Shown here: positions 59,073 to 64,000 of the stretch, in pieces
Numbering within the stretch: the first letter of the stretch is position 1
Layout of the letters: every line of letters starts with the position of its first letter
NCBI GenBank assembly: GCA_018105865.1
Contig: CM030840.1
Span: forward strand, 6,888,006-6,952,005
Length of the DNA stretch: 64,000 nt
Reading direction: 5' to 3'
Origin: Metaphire vulgaris
Lineage: Eukaryota > Annelida > Clitellata > Crassiclitellata > Megascolecidae
Program-made: the position numbers and the translations under genes
Notes under the pieces: generated by a model
Seen by the model: the letters and a program-made list of their open reading frames with translations, nothing else
Databases searched by the model: none
Told to the model about the DNA's origin: nothing

Positions 59073-59929
59073 GTGGAGACTATGCATTTTATAATCACGT
59101 CGTTTCTTGTGTTCGTTCGCTTAAATTCAAACGCAGGTGAATTTAAATGATTTTTTTACGAAAGTGTGTGATAAAAAGTATCTCGTGATCGAACAGAAAG
59201 TTTTGGAAAAAATTTCGAAGCAATCGGTCAAAAACTTTCAAAGATTAGCCATTATGTACAAACGAATATTTAATTTTTATTAATTAAGATTATTAGTACT
59301 ATTATCCTAATATTCTAATCATCATCAACAACAACAACATGATCATCATCATTATCATCATCGTCGTCGTCGTCATCTGTGGTTTCTAATAAAACGAACA
59401 GGCCTTCCCAGAAATCGAAAATGACGCGAGTAGAATATTTAATTAAACAAAAATCCCAATTAATTATTCTTCTCTCGCTCGAAAACAGACGAGGCGAAAA
59501 TGAGAAAAGTGTAAGTACGTTTGTTTGAGGGCGTGAGAAATAAACTGTCGTAATGTATTGCAGTTCATTTTTATCGCTGAGTGAGCACTGGCGACGAACA
59601 ACAACACACCGTTGATATTGCCGTAAGAGAAATTGTGCGGACCTGTTATTATTGAATATACGATCGTTGATAAGTTAAAGAAGATACTCGGTCGGTTTCG
59701 ACGATCTCGAAAGAGATTCGCAATAAATCTGGATTTTGCGGAAAGATCCTCAGGATCCTCAGCTCGTCGAAATTGAACGCTTGCGTATTATTGTGCAATT
59801 TGTTGGTCACCAGAAATTCTCTCTACGCTCTCTTGTCCAACGACCACTGAACGAATTCCATATTGGTACAAAGACATGTAGGGCCTTCTCTAGCACATAA
59901 TCGCCACAGTGTGCCTCAAGCACGAACCT

Positions 59930-60150
59930 TCTTATTTCTGAAACGAGGTTTAGAGTCAGGCAGACCTATTCTCTGGAATGCTCCTTACCCCCGGTGCACG
60001 TAATTTAACCATTTCTGATTCTATGGTCCTCTTTTTAAAACTGACTTAAAACTCATCTCTTTGTCAATATGCATTAATCGCTGCCGGGAGCGCCTCTGAG
60101 TGATTCTTCAGAATAGGCGCCATACAAATATTCCGTTACAATAAATTAAA
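59930..60150 (+). mobile_element. L2-type 3' end fragment
   Basis: LWNAPYPR...-like coding traces (ctctggaatgctccttaccc), then ataggcgccatacaaatattccgttacaataaat, a LINE tail. The 5S-headed SINE is inserted right after it. Confidence 0.55.
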
Positions 60151-60164
60151 CTTAAGGTTGACTT

Positions 60165-60484
60165 GACTCGGCCTATTTGGCGTTGTGCGATCGGCTCTCG
60201 TCAGAACACCGAAGTTAAGCGACGTCGAGCGCGGTTAGTACTTGGATGGGTGACCATCCTGAGATCTAGTCGTGGTGCCGGCGGCCAGCCAAGCCGTTCA
60301 TCACTTAGGCGTCGATTAATTGGTAGCAGCGCTCAGTTGCAAAGGTAAAACGCAGGTCTAGAGAAAGTAATGGCAACCTACTCTAGATTGATGGCGTAAG
60401 CCACCTGCGTCACTGCTTGCCTAGTACCTTAGATCAGCGCCGGAAACCCTACGCTCGTTCGAATACGGGACTACTTTTACCTTT
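60165..60484 (+). mobile_element. 5S-rRNA-headed SINE
   Basis: The perfect 13-bp duplication ttaaggttgactt sits on both sides (60152-60164 and 60485-60497). The first ~120 bases are 5S rRNA-derived. The body from about 60330 matches the tRNA-headed SINE at 11255-11530. The two copies also end alike (gaat-cggg, then actacttt). It was mobilised by a LINE, judged by the long target duplication. Confidence 0.9.
60170..60285 (+). pseudogene. 5S rRNA-derived promoter region of the SINE
   Basis: Matches 5S rRNA in gaagttaagcgacgtcgagc (box A region) and ggttagtacttggatgggtg then acc (box C), both nearly intact, so the internal pol III promoter may still work. Upstream part (cggcctatttggcgttgtgc) is diverged from 5S. 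Not an rRNA gene. Confidence 0.85.
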
Positions 60485-60640
60485 TTAAGGTTGACTTCCC
60501 GTAAGTGTCGTTTAAGTTGATATCCCTGCTGACCAAAGTTCCACCTGCCTATCTGCTTTCTCTTTTAGCAGCAGTGACAAATATGATGCCGGCAATAGGT
60601 GACGTATCCTCGCCCATTTTCATATAAAAGAACGGTGCTA

Positions 60641-60775
60641 GGACAAAATGTCACTGACAAAATGTCATGGAGACAAAATGTCAGCGGACAAAATGTAACC
60701 CTAACTCTAACCCTAAACCGTGACATTTTGTCCACTGACATTTTGTCCGTGACATTTTGTTCGCGGACATTTTGT
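60641..60775. repeat. Inverted repeat of acaaaatgtc units, telomere-like centre
   Basis: Four gacaaaatgtc units, then aaccctaactctaacccta, then four gacattttgtc units. The hAT element at 60776 is inserted in its right arm, which continues at 61809. Confidence 0.85.
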
Positions 60776-61808
60776 CAGAGATGGACATGGGTCCATTTTT
60801 TAGAACCCAACCCAACCCGACCCATCAAATCTTCAACCCAACCCAACCCAACCCATGCCGGCAATTGCAAGTATTCACCCAACCCAATCCAACCCACCAA
60901 AGCTTCAAGTAAACATATTCAGCAAATTTATTGCTAAGCAACAATTTGTCAAATACTGCATACAAATCATATTAAAAAATTACCTCTCACATGTCGCTGT
61001 AGGGTCTATGTTTTCCCCCATTATAATTATCATTGGCGTGCAAAGGAAGGTAGGCGTCCGTGTTATAATTTGTACTTGTACTATCTAAAATTCAGCTTCA
61101 AATGTTGAAAGACTAACGAATAAAGAACCCTAGAGCCATTATAGCATTTGCTTAGCAAGTTCGCACGCACTCCCACGCAGTAGCTCATAAATGTTATTGG
61201 GGTCAATAAAGGGATTAAGATGGATTTACAGTGGATGGTTCAAAGAAAGTTACTTCGTTCAAAGAAAGTTACTTCCTTCTTTCATCAATTTCGACTCTCG
61301 ATTCCAATGCCTTGAATTATTTACTTCCACCGGTCTTATGCAAATATCTCGTGGCTGTGGATCAACATTTACCTATAGGCATATGACGCTGCACCATATC
61401 GAGAAAGCAACTGCCACAACGGCGAGGGGGTTTTATGTATCAAAGGAGATAGACTTATGCCTTTAATGCTTTATTATATAGGAACAACTGTGTTTGGATC
61501 AATGGAACCAGGAGCTCAAGACAGTCCTGAATATAACCCCCCACCCGCCAATCGCTTAACTAAGAGCCGTCATAAGCCAGTATTGCCAGCGACAGTTCGG
61601 CGGCAATTTATTACATGAAAATGCGAAAAACGATAACCATTTTTTTATAACCAATGTATGGTGTGTGCACTGTGCCACGTGCAAATCAGCGTTTTGCAAC
61701 CCAACCCAACCCAACCCACCACAACTGCCTAAATTTATGACCCAACCCAATCCAACCCAACCCAACCCAACCCAACCCATGGGTTAACCAAACCCATGTC
61801 CATCTCTG
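60776..61808. mobile_element. hAT element with perfect target duplication
   Basis: Ends CAGAGATGGACATGGGT and ACCCATGTCCATCTCTG, flanked by cattttgt on both sides. Arms carry many aacccaaccc units. The core has open frames but no transposase motif I recognise. Confidence 0.9.
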
Positions 61809-61824
61809 CATTTTGTCCGTCCAC

Positions 61825-62680
61825 GAAAAGGACTGTCGTGTCGTGTATTTGCGAGTTGCAATATTACAGCGTGCTAGATGTACGTCATTACTGTGCCCCT
61901 TTTACAATGAGCCTTTTTTGCAGATTTTGGCGTTTAATCTTCCAGATGAAGACTTCTGAGCTCGAACATTCTGACGACGACGGATGCTTTGCCCTAAGCC
62001 AGATCCCTTTGGCCAGAAGATGAGACGCGTGATGTGGCGGTTTCCCGTTGCCTCCTTCGTAGCCAATTAGGGACCCAAAGTCACTGCGCAGTGGCTGGGA
62101 ACAGTCTCGAATCCTCTACTCTCAGAAGCAACAGTTTATGCATTTATATAGCGCCTATACTGCAATCACTGTGAGATGGAGATTGTGTGGCCTATGAGAA
62201 ATATACCGATTGCAAGAGCTATCGGCGAATTGGCATAAAATATATCACTGAAATGAAAACGTGCACTGACCTTTGAATGGACCTTTGAATGGACCTTTGA
62301 ATGGCTAAATGCCAGAGGAGAATCGAACCCGCTGCGTGCACAATGTGAAGTCATGAGCAAACGAATACAAAATTAGGTTTCTCGATTACTGTATGACGAT
62401 AAATTCGTGAATCGTCAACGAAACTTACGCGAAACATGAACTATTATCCAACTAATTTCAGTAAACATAAATATATTATCAACCAGTTCCTGGACGCCTC
62501 TTCTAATTTTCTTTAGGCAGTCGAGAATATTAGTAAGCTTCAATCGCAAACGCTGTTCTATTCTGCTCTCAAGCGCAGAGCGAGTAAACGATCGGACAGA
62601 GACTGCTCCAGTCGCTTCAGGCACAGAGACTATATGTATGACGCTTCACGCATTAGACTCGGCAGTCGCAAATCTCAAAT
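61825..62680. other. No gene recognised
   Basis: The minus strand is open at 62624-62418 with a basic/helical product (LRLKLTNILDCLKKIRRGVQ), but there is no splice or homology support. 62955-63735 is likewise empty. Confidence 0.4.
62262..62360 (-). other. Short tandem repeat and tRNA-like B-box
   Basis: Three copies of tgaatggaccttt (62275-62302), then aggagaatcgaacccgctg, whose complement contains a consensus B-box (gggttcgattctcc). Possibly a SINE head; no matching A-box or tail was found. Confidence 0.35.
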
Positions 62681-62685
62681 TGTAT

Positions 62686-62950
62686 GACTGACCGACCGAC
62701 TGACCAACCAACCGACCGACCGACTGACCGACCGACTGACCAACCAACCGACCGACCGACCGACCGACCGACCGACCGACCGACCGACCGACCGACCGAC
62801 CGACCGACTGACCGACTGACCGACCGACTGACCAACCAACCGACCGACCGACCGACCGACCGACCGACCGACCGACCGACCGACCGACCGACCGACTGAC
62901 CGACTGACCAACCGACCGACCGACTGACCAACCAACTGACCGACTGACTA
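62686..62950 (+). repeat. (CCGA)n array with CTGA and CCAA variants
   Basis: About 66 four-base units, mainly gacc, with ordered variant units ctgacc and aacc repeated several times. Confidence 0.98.
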
Positions 62951-63739
62951 ATTCGCTCGCTTGCTTGCCTGCTTTCTTATTTATTTATACACTTATTCTT
63001 TTGCATTTACTGAATGGTTGATGGTTGTCAGATAGACGAATGACTCAGTCGTCCGGTATAATAAATTTATTGGTTTATTGACGTTTTTCAATCAAAAGTA
63101 TTGGAGATACAAGCGCGTAAAGTAGTATAGGTTGATGTGCATTTGTATTTATAGTTCCCCCGTGTAATAGTTTATTTACAATAGGCCTAAGCAATAACTA
63201 AGGCGTTTCTTGAAAGCCAGTACAACGCAACGGCATAAGCATGAGCAACGCTACAAAGGCGTCTTCGATATGTTGCTGCTAAAGAGTTTGCTTCTTATGT
63301 TTCATCGTTCTTCTGCTCTGAAAACGATTTTGTACAACATGCTTCTTGCTTTCAACTTTCTCTCTCTCTTTCTCTTCCTCATCGATTCATGGATTCTCGA
63401 CTTAAAATCATGGAGATCCTCTTTCCATCACGTTAATAACCAACCAGCTGTCAACACATTCCAATCGCAGAATCTGTTCCTCTCAAGAGGTTTTGAAGCG
63501 GTAACGGCATTATGATGTACAGTGTGTAATACTGTGTATGGCAAATTCCCTCTTTGCGTTAAGAGGATCGACTTAATACTTAATGTTGCTAAATATTAAA
63601 CTATTTAGCCAATGTAGTTTGGGCAAAGCGTTTCGCGAATAAGTAAATAAGCGAGCGAGTCTTTAATTTTTACAACGTTTTTGGCGCAATTGCTAGCAGA
63701 GTGCTGTCCACTGAAACAACGGCGCCATGTACAATAGAG

Positions 63740-63942
63740 CAGGGTTATTTCTAGGATTATCAATTTTAGTGGTGGTTGGGAGGGGGGTGTCGGTATATTT
63801 TGGGGTTCGTCCATGTCAAAAAGTCTGACAAGTGACAAGCAAAAAAAGATAATCCCAGGCTCAGATTGGGGCGTTGGGGTAGTGTCGGTCTCAAATTGGA
63901 AGGTGCTGGGGAGGTTTTGGGGTGTGTGTAAAAATATCCCTG
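63740..63942. mobile_element. hAT-like MITE, CAGGGTTATTTCTAGG family
   Basis: Ends CAGGGTTATTTCTAGGAT and AAAAATATCCCTG, flanks caatagag and cagtagag (7/8). Contains gacaagcaaaaaaagataatc. Confidence 0.75.
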
Positions 63943-64000
63943 CAGTAGAGCTTCACATGCTGTTCCGTCTAAACATTGACAAGTTGTTTCACCGTTATAA

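Noticed and set aside
60165..60290. Functional 5S rRNA gene
   Set aside because: The 5' part is diverged, the 3' end runs into a SINE body, and the whole unit is bounded by a 13-bp target duplication.
62653..62935. Ser-Val-Gly-Arg and Thr-Asp-Arg-Pro repeat proteins
   Set aside because: They are translations of the (CCGA)n-type array.
63210..63515. 101-residue open frame with a hydrophobic stretch
   Set aside because: No splice sites, homology or codon pattern that I can support; similar frames occur by chance in AT-rich DNA.

Overview
This is a stretch of animal (metazoan) nuclear DNA. The genes have introns, one is ciliary (IFT46) and one encodes a Cys-loop neurotransmitter-gated channel. 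Between them lie L2-like and CR1-like LINEs, SINEs, a large mixture of hAT-type DNA transposons and many microsatellites. The repeat mixture suggests a marine invertebrate (a non-vertebrate deuterostome or a lophotrochozoan), but I cannot name the phylum. There are no bacterial-type operons, ribosome-binding sites or CRISPR arrays. Almost all the longer uninterrupted reading frames here are microsatellites or transposon remnants, and the real exons are short.

Two host genes can be reconstructed, and they converge tail to tail. (1) IFT46 (intraflagellar transport complex B) lies on the + strand at 7356-16765 in 12 exons. It is recognisable from its first Met to a stop codon, but there is a one-base deletion in exon 11 and a phase conflict between exons 7 and 8. 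(2) A nicotinic-acetylcholine-receptor-like subunit lies on the - strand, 42901 down to 18197. It has seven phase-compatible exons (528 aa) plus a possible 351-bp in-frame extra exon. Exons 3 and 4 have the 45-bp and 110-bp lengths usual for nAChR genes. The Cys-loop, the vicinal Cys pair, the GEK filter and M1-M4 are all present, but three agonist-box aromatics are replaced.

Layout. 1-7.3 kb: hAT elements and two L2 copies in opposite orientation. 7.35-16.8 kb: IFT46 with hAT and SINE insertions in its introns. 18.2-42.9 kb: the receptor gene, whose long introns hold a CR1-like LINE, a 4-kb L2 with nested insertions, a tRNA/CR1 SINE and many hAT elements. 43-48 kb: CR1/L2 fragments, a foldback element, a frameshifted LINE ORF1 (zinc-knuckle protein) and a 16-bp tandem repeat. 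48-53 kb: mostly featureless, with hAT MITEs. 53.9-55.1 kb: a 1.1-kb CAG/GTR trinucleotide array. 55.7-61.8 kb: three larger hAT elements, a 308-bp (TAGA)n array and a 5S-rRNA-derived SINE with a perfect 13-bp target duplication. 62.7-62.95 kb: a (CCGA)n-type array. The end of the window is quiet.

The observations I think most deserve follow-up are: the orphan-like receptor with its altered binding box and possible N-terminal cassette exon; the 5S-headed and tRNA-headed SINEs that share one body; at least two dozen hAT-type insertions from many terminal-repeat families, several sharing one internal motif; and a 27-bp minimal element that still has both transposon ends and a near-perfect target duplication. 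I found no convincing undescribed enzymatic or defence system.
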